Below the pieces are notes generated by a model. The model searched no databases. It worked only from the letters and a program-made list of their open reading frames with translations, and was not told the origin of the DNA. Position numbers and translations under genes: made by a program. 64,000 nt of DNA from Ectobacillus sp042610425 (GTDB lineage: Bacteria; Bacillota; Bacilli; Bacillales; Bacillaceae_G), in contig NZ_JBGJZM010000001.1 of NCBI RefSeq assembly GCF_042610425.1, forward strand, positions 372,001 to 436,000, given 5' to 3'. Shown here piece after piece: positions 26,779 to 36,982 of the stretch; position 1 is the stretch's first letter, and every line of letters starts with the position of its first letter.

Positions 26779-27894
26779 ATGCATCCTGCTATAAAGAAGG
26801 CCATTGAAACATCTTCTAATCGAGCTATTACGTATAGTACGTTTATACAACTTGCTTTATATGATGCAGATAATGGCTATTATATGAAAAATCAAGAAAA
26901 AATAGGGAGACAAGGTGACTTTTTTACTAGCAGTAATGTTTCCTCCCTATACGCACAACAATTTGCTTCTTTTTTTATAAAACTTGTAGATAAAGGTTGG
27001 GTACCGCCTACCATATGTGAAATCGGTGGTGGTACAGGACGTTTTGCATTGGATGTGTTAACAGAATGGGAGAAACAATCTCCTACTACGTTTTCGATGT
27101 TACGTTATAAAATTGTCGAAACAAGCCCCTTTCATCGTAATATGCAGCAACAAAAGCTACATCAATTTTCTAATGTAGAGCAATTTCATTCAATCGAACA
27201 GATTCCAACATTTTCGGGTATTATTTTTTCAAATGAGTTATTTGACGCCTTTCCCGTAGAGGTAATTGAAAATACAGTGCATGGTTTAATGGAAGTGCTT
27301 GTAACGTTAAATGAACAGGGTGAACTTGTTGAGAAACAAATCCCTTTACAAAACGAAGCTATTTTACAATACTTACACGTGCGTAATCTACAATTAAAGA
27401 TAGGACAACGATTTGAAGTGCCGCTGCAGATGAGTAGCTTCGTGCAGCAAATAGCAAGATGTATGCAGCGTGGAGTGTGTATTACTGTAGATTATGGGTA
27501 TACGAATGAGGAGTGGATGCATCCTGTTCACCGAGAAGGTAGCTTACGTGGCTATTATAAACATCAGCTGATACGCAATCCATTGCTTCATCCTGGTGAG
27601 ATGGACATAACCTCTCATATACATTGGGATGAATTGCAGCGTGCAGGTGAACTTGTTGGGTTAGAGACGGTATTACGTCATAAACAGACTAGCTTTTTAC
27701 TATCAACTGGTATTTTAGAGAAATTAGTTGATCATCATGACCGAAATCCTTTTTCAGAGAAACAGAAACATAATCGTGCAATCCGTTCCTTAATCTTACA
27801 AGGTAGTATGAGTGACTATTTTAATGTTAGTATACAGCAAAAAGGATTGTCAAATTTTTCAATAGAAGGACTATTAGATTCGTCTATGCTTTAG
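26779..27894 (+). CDS. SAM-dependent methyltransferase, MidA/NDUFAF7 family
   Basis: The 371-residue protein matches the COG1565 (MidA/NDUFAF7) family. It has the N-terminal RAITYSTFIQLALYDADNGY-type start, the SAM motif EIGGGTGRFALDVL near 78, and IIFSNELFDAFPVEVIE near 152. The mitochondrial relatives methylate an arginine of complex I. The bacterial substrate is unknown. I start it at ATG 26779 because the GAGGTGG site fits it, while the in-frame GTG 26770 lies inside that site. Confidence 0.82.
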   Translation: MHPAIKKAIETSSNRAITYSTFIQLALYDADNGYYMKNQEKIGRQGDFFTSSNVSSLYAQQFASFFIKLVDKGWVPPTICEIGGGTGRFALDVLTEWEKQSPTTFSMLRYKIVETSPFHRNMQQQKLHQFSNVEQFHSIEQIPTFSGIIFSNELFDAFPVEVIENTVHGLMEVLVTLNEQGELVEKQIPLQNEAILQYLHVRNLQLKIGQRFEVPLQMSSFVQQIARCMQRGVCITVDYGYTNEEWMHPVHREGSLRGYYKHQLIRNPLLHPGEMDITSHIHWDELQRAGELVGLETVLRHKQTSFLLSTGILEKLVDHHDRNPFSEKQKHNRAIRSLILQGSMSDYFNVSIQQKGLSNFSIEGLLDSSML

Positions 27895-27934
27895 GTATAA
27901 TCTTCAATTTTGCTGACGGCATTATAGAAATAAG

Positions 27935-28000
27935 ATGAAAGCAGCACTTGTAGATTATTACAAGCTGGAATTAGCGGCGATTTATAGTAAGGGAGAGTAG
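27935..28000 (+). other. Short reading frame, possibly a gene remnant
   Basis: A 21-codon frame (MKAALVDYYKLELAAIYSKG plus E) ends at TAG 27998-28000. The same frame continues with coding-like sequence for 14 more codons. There is no good ribosome binding site. It may be the remains of a lost gene, but I cannot name the family. Confidence 0.25.
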
Positions 28001-28050
28001 TGGGAAAGCATTCAGCTTATCAGGGTATGTACGGGGTAAGTAAAGTGAGA

Positions 28051-28077
28051 AAGCAACATTGAAAGTGAATGTTGCTT
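28051..28077 (-). terminator. Terminator of the ArsR-type gene
   Basis: A perfect 10-bp stem (28051-28060 with 28068-28077) has a 7-base loop just past the stop of the minus-strand gene. The U-run is moderate. Confidence 0.65.
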
Positions 28078-28091
28078 ACCTTTTCCCCTAG

Positions 28092-28379
28092 TTAAAATAA
28101 TACGTTTACGAGTTGGATTACTTTTTTATTTTCTACATTATAATATATTTCCAACCCTTTTCTTTCACTCGTTACGATTTTTGCACTTTTTAGCTTTGCA
28201 AGATGCTGTGAAATGGTTGATTGAGGCATATTAAGACGTGTATACATTGTAGATACGTTGCATGCACCACGGTCAATCAATCCTTTCACAATACAAAGGC
28301 GAACAGGGTGAGCAAGGACTTTTAACATCTCTGCATTTCCCTCAAATTTCTCTGTTTCTTCTTGGAATGAATCGATCAT
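28092..28379 (-). CDS. ArsR-family transcriptional regulator
   Basis: The 95-residue winged-helix protein has the ArsR core LKVLAHPVRLCIVKGLIDRG (19-38) and the recognition helix MPQSTISQHLAKLKSAKIV. Cysteines are at 29 and 40, and Cys40 lies where classic ArsR proteins carry metal-binding cysteines. With only one Cys there, no metal can be named. I start it at the ATG preceded by GGAGGTG. The frame extends to 28454 without a better site. The 408-base gap to metC also holds its promoter and the metC terminator and otherwise nothing I recognise. Confidence 0.8.
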   Translation of the reverse strand: MIDSFQEETEKFEGNAEMLKVLAHPVRLCIVKGLIDRGACNVSTMYTRLNMPQSTISQHLAKLKSAKIVTSERKGLEIYYNVENKKVIQLVNVLF

Positions 28380-28431
28380 GTAAGGTAACACCTCCATATA
28401 TACTAATAGCACCATACATATACATAACAAA

Positions 28432-28461
28432 ATTTTATGATAAATAGTATACATGTTGCAA
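28432..28461 (-). promoter_or_regulatory. Promoter of the ArsR-type gene
   Basis: On the minus strand TTGCAA (28461-28456), an 18-base spacer and TAAAAT (28437-28432) lie about 53 bases before the start codon. Confidence 0.5.
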
Positions 28462-28751
28462 ATATTTAGTCAAAAAGTAAAGAAATCGTAAGAAAAATGT
28501 AGCTGTGTAAATTCCTCATAGAAATTAGTCATTACAATGAAATATCAACTTAAGTGATTGTTGTATATTTGTGTAGGCTACTACTTAGCATAAATTTGAA
28601 GTTAATGTAAAGATATGGAGTTATTCGCATGATTTTTGTAACAATTTTGTAATAATCAACTCCCTAATTGTATCATATTTATGTCTCTTTATGTAGTGAA
28701 TAGGATGAAGAACAGAAATGTAGTTTAAGGCGAGGATATTATATAAAGAGA

Positions 28752-28779
28752 GGAGAGAAGAACAGCGTGTCTTCCCTCC
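28752..28779 (-). terminator. Terminator of metI-metC
   Basis: On the minus strand a 9-bp stem (28779-28771 with 28760-28752, one G-U pair) lies just after the metC stop. Confidence 0.6.
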
Positions 28780-28787
28780 TTTTTTGT

Positions 28788-29948
28788 TTATAATTTGTCA
28801 ATATGGGCTAAAGCATTTGTGAAATCTTGTTGTAGATCTTCGTAGTTTTCTAATCCTACAGAGAGTCGTAAAAGACAGCGAGTTATACCACGTTTTTGAC
28901 GTTCCTCTTCCTTCATCGCGGCGTGTGACATAGTGGCCGGATAGGAGAGAATGGATTCCACAGCTCCTAGACTAACTGCAAATACAGGCAATGTTATGTG
29001 TTCTAGAAAGGTTTGTAGTGCAGACTCATTTTTTAATTCAAATGAAAACACAGCACCAGGATGTTTTGCTTGTTTTTGCTGAATCTCATAACCGGTATGT
29101 TCTTTAAGGCCAGGATAATACACACATTTAATTTTTTCATGATGCTGTAAATAGGAAGCGAGTTTTTGGGCAGAATAGGCAGACTGTTCAAGCCGGACAT
29201 GTAAGGTTTTCATACCTCGTAGTACAAGCCAACTATCATGGGGGCCTAGTATAGCACCAAAAGCATTTTGTAAAAAGGCAAGGCGTTCTCCTAGCTTTTC
29301 ATCCTTTACAACAGCTAAACCTGCTGTAACATCGCTATGACCCGACAGAAACTTTGTAGCACTGTGCAGGACTACGTCTGCACCAAGAGTAAGAGGTTGC
29401 TGATATAACGGAGTCAAGAATGTATTATCAACGAATGTAAGAGCGCCATTCTTCTTTGCTAAACTGGAGATTGCTTGAATATCTGTAACCTTTAACAGCG
29501 GATTAGAAGGTGTTTCAACATAGAATAATTTTGTGTTTGGTAAGATGGCATCGGTAACAGCTTCTATATCTGTCATATCTACGAATGTATGTAAGATACC
29601 ATAGCGAGATAAAACTTCTGTAATCATACGATACGTTCCACCATATACATCCTCCGAAATGACAACATGATCTCCTTTTGATAGTAATAAAAAGCTTGTC
29701 GAGATGGCTGCCATTCCTGATGAAAATGCAAAGCCTCTTGTCCCTTCTTCTAACTCAGCAATGGTTTCTTCTAACGCTTCTCTAGTAGGGTTGCCAGAAC
29801 GACTATAATCGTATTTCCCAAACTCATTGACACTAGTTTGGTGAAATGTGCTTGTATTGTATATCGGTACACTCACTGCCCCTGTATGGGGGTCTACTTT
29901 GTGATTATTGTGAAGTAATAATGTTTGTACGGAATAGGATTCGGTCAT
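28788..29948 (-). CDS. metC: Cystathionine beta-lyase MetC
   Basis: The 386-residue PLP enzyme of the Cys/Met metabolism family splits cystathionine to homocysteine. The PLP lysine is in VVLHSATKFLSGHSDVTAG (near 200). Also seen are YSRSGNPTR near 50 and SSGMAAIST near 80. It overlaps metI by 4 bases and shares its riboswitch. MetC and MetI are hard to tell apart by motif. I follow the conserved metI-metC order of Bacillus. Confidence 0.88.
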   Translation of the reverse strand: MTESYSVQTLLLHNNHKVDPHTGAVSVPIYNTSTFHQTSVNEFGKYDYSRSGNPTREALEETIAELEEGTRGFAFSSGMAAISTSFLLLSKGDHVVISEDVYGGTYRMITEVLSRYGILHTFVDMTDIEAVTDAILPNTKLFYVETPSNPLLKVTDIQAISSLAKKNGALTFVDNTFLTPLYQQPLTLGADVVLHSATKFLSGHSDVTAGLAVVKDEKLGERLAFLQNAFGAILGPHDSWLVLRGMKTLHVRLEQSAYSAQKLASYLQHHEKIKCVYYPGLKEHTGYEIQQKQAKHPGAVFSFELKNESALQTFLEHITLPVFAVSLGAVESILSYPATMSHAAMKEEERQKRGITRCLLRLSVGLENYEDLQQDFTNALAHIDKL

Positions 29949-31057
29949 GCTTCTACCTCCTTGTGAAGAGCAGCGAATGCTCTTTCTAGATCTGTCATTA
30001 AATCAGTGATATGTTCAATTCCTACTGAAAAACGTAATAGACGGTTACAAATTCCTCGTTGTGTTCGAATTTCAACAGGAATATCAGCATGCGTTTGTGT
30101 AGCAGGATAAGTTATTAAACTTTCCACTCCTCCAAGACTCTCAGCAAATGTAATTAGGGATATTGCTTGTAAGAATGGATTTATCCATTCTTCCCGTGCT
30201 AAACGGAATGAAAGCATACCTCCGCGTCCTGGATACAATACATCGGTTACTTCATTTGTTTTTTGTAAGTAGGATACTAATTGCTTCGCATTTTCTTCGT
30301 GTTTGTTCATTCGAAGAGATAATGTTTTCATACCGCGCATAAGAAGCCATGAGTCGAATGGACTTAATACTGCCCCTGAGGAATTGTGATAATAGGCTAG
30401 GGATTCGCATAATGTCTTTCCTTTTGCGACGATAAGACCGCTTAGCACGTCATTATGACCACCTAAATATTTGGTAGCGCTATGAACAACAATATCAGCA
30501 CCAAGACGAAGAGGCTGCTGTAGAATAGGGGTGTAAAACGTATTATCAACGATGAGTAGCAGGTTATGCATATGAGCGATAGTAGCAATGGCCTCTATAT
30601 CTGCAGTGTGCATAAGTGGATTTGTTGGAGTTTCCAGAAAAATGGCTTTCGTTTGTGGCGTAAGAGCTTTTTTTAGGTCAGAGAGATGCAATGTGTTAAC
30701 GTATCTACATCGAATATTCCACTTTGCCTCATAATCCCGTAGTAAGCGAAAAGTTCCTCCATATAAGTCTTCTGAAACGATTAATTCATCTCCCGATTGA
30801 AATAGGGAAAGAAGCAGGGTAATGGCAGCCATGCCTGAGCTACAGGCAAAGCCTTGATCCCCTTCCTCTAATTCAGCAATTGCTTCTTCCACTATTTTGC
30901 GGGTAGGATTACCTGTGCGAATATAATCATAGCCACTTGACTGTCCAATGCCTTCGTGACGATAGGCGGTTGAAAAATAAACGGGAGGATTGACGGTTCC
31001 TGTCACGTCCTCACTTCTATTTCCGATTTGAGCGAGCTTTGTTTCTACAAATTTCAT
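29945..31057 (-). CDS. metI: Cystathionine gamma-synthase / O-acetylhomoserine thiolyase MetI
   Basis: The 370-residue PLP enzyme joins an activated homoserine with cysteine (or sulfide) in methionine synthesis. It has YIRTGNPTRKIVEEAIAELE near 45, CSSGMAAI near 75 and the PLP lysine in VVHSATKYLGGHNDVLSG near 195. An AGGAGGG site precedes the ATG. The gene is first after a SAM-I riboswitch and terminator on the minus strand. Confidence 0.88.
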   Translation of the reverse strand: MKFVETKLAQIGNRSEDVTGTVNPPVYFSTAYRHEGIGQSSGYDYIRTGNPTRKIVEEAIAELEEGDQGFACSSGMAAITLLLSLFQSGDELIVSEDLYGGTFRLLRDYEAKWNIRCRYVNTLHLSDLKKALTPQTKAIFLETPTNPLMHTADIEAIATIAHMHNLLLIVDNTFYTPILQQPLRLGADIVVHSATKYLGGHNDVLSGLIVAKGKTLCESLAYYHNSSGAVLSPFDSWLLMRGMKTLSLRMNKHEENAKQLVSYLQKTNEVTDVLYPGRGGMLSFRLAREEWINPFLQAISLITFAESLGGVESLITYPATQTHADIPVEIRTQRGICNRLLRFSVGIEHITDLMTDLERAFAALHKEVEA

Positions 31058-31079
31058 AGCTATCCCTCCTATAAAATAA

Positions 31080-31229
31080 AAAACCTTCTATAAGAAGAAG
31101 GTTTTAGTAACAGCACTTCTTCTTATCTGTCAAATTCAAAATGAATCTGCTGGAATTAGCACCTTGTTAACATAAGGTTAATGGTTGCTGAGGTGTCACT
31201 GGGCCAGTCCCTCTACCTCTCTTGATAAG
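31080..31229 (-). ncRNA. SAM-I riboswitch (S box) before metI
   Basis: On the minus strand the aptamer starts with CTTATCAAGAGAGGTAGAGG and includes the conserved ACTGGCCC, CAGCAACC and AAGGTGC boxes. It closes with GATAAG at 31127-31122. The terminator follows: a 10-bp stem, 31105-31096 with 31089-31080, then a U-run. High SAM should end transcription before metI. Confidence 0.93.
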
Positions 31230-31241
31230 AATATATGGAAT

Positions 31242-31271
31242 TGTATAAAGTCTTTCTATAAAGTATATCAA
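31242..31271 (-). promoter_or_regulatory. Promoter of the metI-metC unit
   Basis: On the minus strand TTGATA (31271-31266), an 18-base spacer and TATACA (31247-31242) lie just ahead of the riboswitch. Confidence 0.7.
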
Positions 31272-31370
31272 TATCGATAAAAAAGCAAACATTTTTTTGA
31301 ATATTCGAAAGAAATAGTAAGAACCGTTACGTACGAAAATTATAAATTATTATTTTTTTCTGAAAATATA

Positions 31371-31400
31371 TTGACGATTTAGCGTGACACGTGCTAAATT
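31371..31400 (+). promoter_or_regulatory. Probable promoter of yitJ-metH
   Basis: TTGACG (31371-31376) and TAAATT (31395-31400, 18-base spacer) lie 40 bases before the plus-strand riboswitch. Confidence 0.55.
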
Positions 31401-31439
31401 AATGGAAAATTGTATATTTACGATCTGGTAATTGTGAAA

Positions 31440-31593
31440 CTCTTATCGAGAGTGGTGGAGGGATAGGCCCTATGAAGCCCAGCAACCTTCAAACAGGTGT
31501 TTGAAACGGTGCTACAACCTGCAAAACGATGGTTTTGCGTGATAAGAGGAGGAAAAATGTCCCCCTCTTCTTTTGTTGGAAGAGGGGGTTGTT
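31440..31593 (+). ncRNA. SAM-I riboswitch (S box) before yitJ
   Basis: The aptamer runs from CTCTTATC (31440-31447) to GATAAGAG (31541-31548), with GAGGGATAGGCCC, CAGCAACC and GGTGCTA in order. The terminator stem is CCCCCTCTTC (31561-31570) with 31579-31588, followed by TTGTTT. The GATAAGAGGAGG end can pair with the terminator arm to form the antiterminator. Confidence 0.93.
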
Positions 31594-31619
31594 TGGCTTG
31601 ACGATAAGGAGCGTGGCAA

Positions 31620-33464
31620 ATGGGCAACTTGAAAGAAAGACTTGGACAAGGAATATTGATTGGGGACGGAGCAATGGGCACGATGCTCCATTCATACGGT
31701 TTGCAGAGCTGCTTTGAGGAGTTAAATGTAACAGAGCCTGATCGAATTAGCGGTATTCATAGGCTTTATGTAGAAGCAGGAGCAGATGTGATTCAAACTC
31801 ATACGTATGGTGCAAATGAAGGAAAGCTTCGTATGTATGGATTAGAAAATAATGTAAAGCAAATTAATCGTGCAGCGGTTCGGAATGCTCGAAAAGCAGC
31901 CGATTCGAATACGGTTGTACTGGGTACAATCGGTGGTATGAAACATATTGGATCAGTTATGACGACAGAGGTTGAACGAGAATTTATGCTCATGGAGCAA
32001 GCGAATACATTACTTGAGGAAGGGGTAGATGGACTTCTTCTGGAGACATTTTATGATGAGGTAGAGCTCTATCATGCACTTGGAGTATTACGTAAGGCTA
32101 CGGATCTTCCAATTGTTGCGCAAGTAGCGTTACATGAAGCAGGACTTACACAAAGTGGTCGATATATTGAGCAAGTATTACTTGAATTGCAACAAAGGGG
32201 TGCTGATGTTGTAGGATTAAATTGTCATCTGGGACCTCTTCGCATGATTGAATCATTAGAAACCGTGTCCTTGCCAAATGAAGGATTCTTATCGGCATAT
32301 CCGAATGCTGGGTTACCAAAGTATGATGATGGAAAGTATGTGTACGAAGGAACGGCAGATTATTTTGAACATATGGCAAAGGGGTTTATTGACCAAGGAG
32401 TTCGTCTTCTTGGTGGGTGCTGTGGTACGACTCCAGAGCATATTCGTGCTATGAGACATGCATTGGATGGACAATTGCCAATATATGAGAAACAGATTAA
32501 AGTTCGACCTACGCCTATTATTGTCACGCAGCCAGTTCCAGCAACTGATTCTAGTTTGTCAGAAAAGGCGAAACGTGAAACTACAGTCATTGTAGAGTTA
32601 GATCCGCCGAAGCAATTGGTAACGCAACGCTTTTTTGAAGGTGCAAAGGCATTAAAGCATGCGGGGGCAGATGCAATTACACTTGCTGACAATTCCCTAG
32701 CAAGTCCGCGTATTTCAAATATGGCAATGGGTGCGCTTTTGCGGCGATATGATATTCCTGTTCTTGCCCATTTAACATGCCGTGATCATAATTTAATTGG
32801 ATTACATTCGCATTTACTAGGGTTATCTTCTTTAGGAATCCACGAAGTGTTAGCTTTAACTGGGGATCCAGCTAGAGTAGGTGATTTTCCGGGTGCTACA
32901 TCTGTATTTGACGTTTCCTCATTCGAGTTAATTCGAATGATAAAGGAATTAAACGCGGGTCGCTCTCCATTAGGAAAATCTATTGGTGTTCCAACATCAT
33001 TTTCTATAGGTGCTGCTTTTAACCCTAATGTTCGTCACTTCGATGCAGCAGTTCGAAGAATGGAGAAGAAAATCGAGGCGGGTGCAGATTATTTTTTAAC
33101 GCAACCTATTTTTGATCGAGAAGTGTTAGTGAAAACATATGAGGCAGTTAAAGACTTTTCAACCCCTATTTTTATCGGAATTATGCCTCTCGTTAGTAAA
33201 CGTAACGCTGACTTTCTCCACTATGAAGTACCAGGAATTACATTGCCTGAAGAAGTAAGAAAGCGGATGGATGGGCATCTAACTCCTGAGCAAGCGATGG
33301 AGGAAGGGCTAGCAATTGCAAAGGAGCTTATTGACGAGGCTAAAAAATTATTCAATGGCGTGTATATCATTACGCCGTTCCAAAAATTTGAAATGTCTGA
33401 ATCATTGGTACGACATATAAAAACAGAGCAACGAGAAGGGGAGCAATTGCATGAAACGAATTGA
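31620..33464 (+). CDS. yitJ: Bifunctional homocysteine S-methyltransferase / methylenetetrahydrofolate reductase (YitJ)
   Basis: The 614-residue protein has two parts. Residues 1-290 are a homocysteine methyltransferase barrel with GDGAMGTML near 15 and the zinc cysteines in LGGCCGTTPEHI near 265. Residues 320-600 are a flavin-dependent MTHFR barrel (ALTGDPARVGDFPGA near 415, YFLTQPIFD near 490). It would supply 5-methyl-THF for MetH and use a methyl donor directly. The last 14 bases overlap metH, and the unit is under the SAM-I riboswitch. Confidence 0.92.
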   Translation: MGNLKERLGQGILIGDGAMGTMLHSYGLQSCFEELNVTEPDRISGIHRLYVEAGADVIQTHTYGANEGKLRMYGLENNVKQINRAAVRNARKAADSNTVVLGTIGGMKHIGSVMTTEVEREFMLMEQANTLLEEGVDGLLLETFYDEVELYHALGVLRKATDLPIVAQVALHEAGLTQSGRYIEQVLLELQQRGADVVGLNCHLGPLRMIESLETVSLPNEGFLSAYPNAGLPKYDDGKYVYEGTADYFEHMAKGFIDQGVRLLGGCCGTTPEHIRAMRHALDGQLPIYEKQIKVRPTPIIVTQPVPATDSSLSEKAKRETTVIVELDPPKQLVTQRFFEGAKALKHAGADAITLADNSLASPRISNMAMGALLRRYDIPVLAHLTCRDHNLIGLHSHLLGLSSLGIHEVLALTGDPARVGDFPGATSVFDVSSFELIRMIKELNAGRSPLGKSIGVPTSFSIGAAFNPNVRHFDAAVRRMEKKIEAGADYFLTQPIFDREVLVKTYEAVKDFSTPIFIGIMPLVSKRNADFLHYEVPGITLPEEVRKRMDGHLTPEQAMEEGLAIAKELIDEAKKLFNGVYIITPFQKFEMSESLVRHIKTEQREGEQLHETN

Positions 33465-36400
33465 AGAAGCGTTAGAGGAGCGAATTTTACTCCTTGACGG
33501 GGCAATGGGAACAATGATTCAACAAGCAGACTTAACTGCTGAAGATTTTGGCGGAGAAGATTTAGAAGGGTGTAATGAATATTTAGTGAAAACACGTCCC
33601 GATGTTATTTTAAACATTCACAAAGCTTATATAGATGCTGGGGCAGATATTATTGAAACGAATACATTTGGTGCGACAAATATTGTTTTGCATGACTATA
33701 AACTTGAACAGTATGATATTGAATTGAATGAACGTGCTGCAAAGCTTGCTAAGCAAGCGGTAGAACAATCCGGAAGGAATGTGTATGTCGCTGGGGCAAT
33801 GGGACCTACAACGAAAGCAATTAGCGTTACAGGGGGTGTGACGTTTGAACAGCTCATTGAGGCCTATGAAAGACAATCACTTGGTCTATTGCGCGGAGGG
33901 GTCGATGTATTATTGGTTGAAACAAGCCAAGATATGCGGAATGTAAAAGCAGCCTGTATTGGGATCGAACGGTCTTTTCAAGAGCTTCATATAAAAGTAC
34001 CTGTTATGATTTCAGGTACCATCGAGCCGATGGGAACGACGCTTGCAGGACAATCCATTGAGGCATTCTATCTTTCAATTGAGCATATAAAGCCATTATC
34101 AGTAGGATTAAATTGTGCAACGGGACCGGAATTTATGAGAGAATCGATCCGTTCTTTAGACGGATTATCGGAAAGTTTTATCTCTTGTTATCCGAATGCA
34201 GGATTGCCTGATGAAGATGGTCATTATCATGAATCACCTCAATCGCTAGCGAAGAAGGTAAAAACCTTTGCACAAGAAGGTTGGGTAAATATTGTCGGAG
34301 GGTGCTGTGGTACAACACCTGATCATATTCGTGAACTGAAAAAGGCAGTAGAAGGGATGCAACCGCGTCCAAAGCTTCATCGTACTGGACACGCAGTCAG
34401 TGGATTAGAACCATTGCAATACGATGATACGATGCGCCCCTTATTTGTAGGAGAGAGAACAAATGTTATCGGATCACGTGCTTTTAAACGATTAGTAGCA
34501 GAAGGGAAATTTGAAGAAGCTGCAGAAATCGCAAGAGCACAAGTAAAACGGAATGCACACGTTATTGATGTTTGTATGGCAGATCCAGACCGAGAAGAAA
34601 TTGAGGATATGGAACAATTTTTAATTGCAGCCACTAAGATGATTAAAACACCGCTCATGATTGATTCTACAGATGAACGAGTTATAGAAAAGGCGCTTTC
34701 TTATTCACAGGGGAAAGCAATCGTGAATTCTATTAATTTGGAAAATGGTGAGGAACGTTTTCAAAAGGTTATTCCGCTCGTTCATCGATACGGAGCAGCA
34801 GTTGTTGTTGGTACGATAGACGAAGAGGGAATGGCAGTAACGGCAGAACGTAAGCTTGCTATTGCTAAAAGAAGTTATGAGATTCTTACGAAAAAGTACG
34901 GGGTTCGACCTTCAGACATCATTTTTGATCCACTTGTATTTCCGGTTGGAACGGGTGACCAAAACTATATTGGTGCAGCCAAAGCCACTATAGAAGGGAT
35001 TCGTCTTATTAAAGAAGCCTGTCCAGAGTCTCTGGCGATACTTGGTGTCAGTAATGTTTCATTTGGTTTACCACCTGCGGGCAGAGAAGTATTAAATTCC
35101 GTCTTTTTATATCATGCAACGAAGGCTGGACTTGATTACGCAATTGTCAATACGGAAAAAGTGGAACGATATGCATCTATTCCAGATGAAGAAAAGGCCT
35201 TATCTGATCAATTATTATTTGAGACAAGTAAGGAAACATTAGATACGTTTACTGCCTTTTACCGTGTTGCAAAGAAAAAGGAAACGGTATTGGCCGAAAC
35301 GCTTACAATAGATGAACGATTAGCACGTTACATTATTGAAGGAACAAAGCAGGGGCTTGTGGAGGATTTACAAAAAGCGCTCGATGAGAACCGAGACCCG
35401 CTATCCATCATTAATGGACCGCTCATGACTGGTATGGATGAGGTAGGTCGGTTATTCAATAATAATGAGTTAATTGTAGCGGAAGTACTGCAGAGTGCAG
35501 AAAGTATGAAGGCTGCTGTGTCTTACTTAGAGCCTTTTATGGAAAGTACGGAAGCTTCAAAAAAGGGGAAAGTATTACTAGCTACTGTAAAAGGTGATGT
35601 ACATGATATCGGAAAAAATCTGGTAGAAATTATTTTGTCAAACAATGGATATGAAATTGTTAACTTAGGTATCAATGTTCGGTCCGATGAATTAGTAAAA
35701 CAAGTTAAGGAACAAAAGCCAACTATTATTGGCCTTTCTGGATTGCTTGTAAAATCAGCACAGCAAATGGTTTTGACAGCAGAAGATTTAAGAGCTTCAG
35801 ATATTGATACCCCTATTCTCGTGGGCGGTGCAGCTCTTACCCGTAAATTTACTGAAAATCGAATTAGTCCGTCGTATGATGGCATTGTCTTGTATGCAAG
35901 CGATGCAATGAAGGGGTTAGATCTCGCTAATCGTCTTCAGCATGCTGATGGACGTGAGTTGTTGCTTCAAAGCCAGCAGGAAAAGAAGAAGGCAAGCATC
36001 GAGCAGAAGGAAACGACTACGACTACGGAAATGGAAATAATACCACTGCCAAAGGTATCAGTACCAGTACCTGATTCTTTGAAAAAGACTGTACTTCGAG
36101 ATATTCCTGTCTCACAAATTGGACCATTTCTTAATCGACAAATGCTTCTGGGACACCATCTTGGTTTAAAGGGGAATGTTAAAAAGTTATTAGAAGAGGG
36201 AGATGAACGAGCGCTCCAGTTAAATCAGCTCATTGATGATTTATTACGTGAAGGAGAAACTTGGTTACGCCCTAAGGCAGTTTATCAATTTTTCCCTGCA
36301 CAGTCGGATGGACAGAACATATATATTTATGATCCCGAAGATCAAACAAAGATTATAGAAACATTTACATTTCCGAGACAGAAAAAAACACCAGGTAGAA

Positions 36401-36849
36401 CACTTGGGGATTATTTGCATTCCGTAGGTGAAGAAATGGATTATGTTGCGATGTTTTCGGTAACAGTAGGCTCGGGCGTTCGAGAAATCGCTGAAGATTG
36501 GAAAGAAAAAGGGGATTATTTACGCAGTCATGCGATTCAATCGCTTGCTCTTGAACTAGCGGAAGGGTTAGCTGAACGCACACATATGCTTATTCGAGAT
36601 CGCTGGGGATTTCCTGATAATCCTGATTTGACAATGGAAGAAAGATTCCGTACTAAATATCGGGGCATTCGTGTTTCCTTTGGGTATCCGGCGTGTCCAG
36701 AGTTATCCGATCAAGAGAAATTATTCCGTCTTATTCATCCTGAAGAAATTGGTATTCACCTTACGGAAGGATTTATGATGGAGCCAGAGGCTTCTGTGAC
36801 AGCGTTAGTATTTTCTCATCCAGATGCAAATTATTTTAGTGTCATGTAA
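33451..36849 (+). CDS. metH: Cobalamin-dependent methionine synthase MetH
   Basis: The 1132-residue enzyme makes methionine from homocysteine and 5-methyl-THF. The domain order is homocysteine-binding (1-310, zinc site VGGCCGTTPDH near 285), pterin-binding (about 325-600, starting FVGERTNVIGS), cobalamin-binding (about 640-840, with the cobalt-ligand His in DVHDIGKN near 724) and the SAM-binding reactivation domain (to the end, RYRGIRVSFGYPACPE-like). All four parts are intact. It is translationally coupled to yitJ by a 14-base overlap. Confidence 0.94.
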   Translation: MKRIEEALEERILLLDGAMGTMIQQADLTAEDFGGEDLEGCNEYLVKTRPDVILNIHKAYIDAGADIIETNTFGATNIVLHDYKLEQYDIELNERAAKLAKQAVEQSGRNVYVAGAMGPTTKAISVTGGVTFEQLIEAYERQSLGLLRGGVDVLLVETSQDMRNVKAACIGIERSFQELHIKVPVMISGTIEPMGTTLAGQSIEAFYLSIEHIKPLSVGLNCATGPEFMRESIRSLDGLSESFISCYPNAGLPDEDGHYHESPQSLAKKVKTFAQEGWVNIVGGCCGTTPDHIRELKKAVEGMQPRPKLHRTGHAVSGLEPLQYDDTMRPLFVGERTNVIGSRAFKRLVAEGKFEEAAEIARAQVKRNAHVIDVCMADPDREEIEDMEQFLIAATKMIKTPLMIDSTDERVIEKALSYSQGKAIVNSINLENGEERFQKVIPLVHRYGAAVVVGTIDEEGMAVTAERKLAIAKRSYEILTKKYGVRPSDIIFDPLVFPVGTGDQNYIGAAKATIEGIRLIKEACPESLAILGVSNVSFGLPPAGREVLNSVFLYHATKAGLDYAIVNTEKVERYASIPDEEKALSDQLLFETSKETLDTFTAFYRVAKKKETVLAETLTIDERLARYIIEGTKQGLVEDLQKALDENRDPLSIINGPLMTGMDEVGRLFNNNELIVAEVLQSAESMKAAVSYLEPFMESTEASKKGKVLLATVKGDVHDIGKNLVEIILSNNGYEIVNLGINVRSDELVKQVKEQKPTIIGLSGLLVKSAQQMVLTAEDLRASDIDTPILVGGAALTRKFTENRISPSYDGIVLYASDAMKGLDLANRLQHADGRELLLQSQQEKKKASIEQKETTTTTEMEIIPLPKVSVPVPDSLKKTVLRDIPVSQIGPFLNRQMLLGHHLGLKGNVKKLLEEGDERALQLNQLIDDLLREGETWLRPKAVYQFFPAQSDGQNIYIYDPEDQTKIIETFTFPRQKKTPGRTLGDYLHSVGEEMDYVAMFSVTVGSGVREIAEDWKEKGDYLRSHAIQSLALELAEGLAERTHMLIRDRWGFPDNPDLTMEERFRTKYRGIRVSFGYPACPELSDQEKLFRLIHPEEIGIHLTEGFMMEPEASVTALVFSHPDANYFSVM

Positions 36850-36982
36850 AGTTTGTGAAATTTTGTAGCACCTATGTACTATAATAGAAGAGGAGAATTT
36901 TCATGCTATCTTCATTGTAAAGTATGAAAATAACAACGATTCAAGTTCTTCTAATAAGAACGGAATAAAGGAGCTATAAATT

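Noticed and set aside
36850..36982. Promoter with TATAAT at 36880-36885 before the murG paralogue
   Set aside because: The -10 is good, but I found no -35 at a proper distance, so I did not list it.
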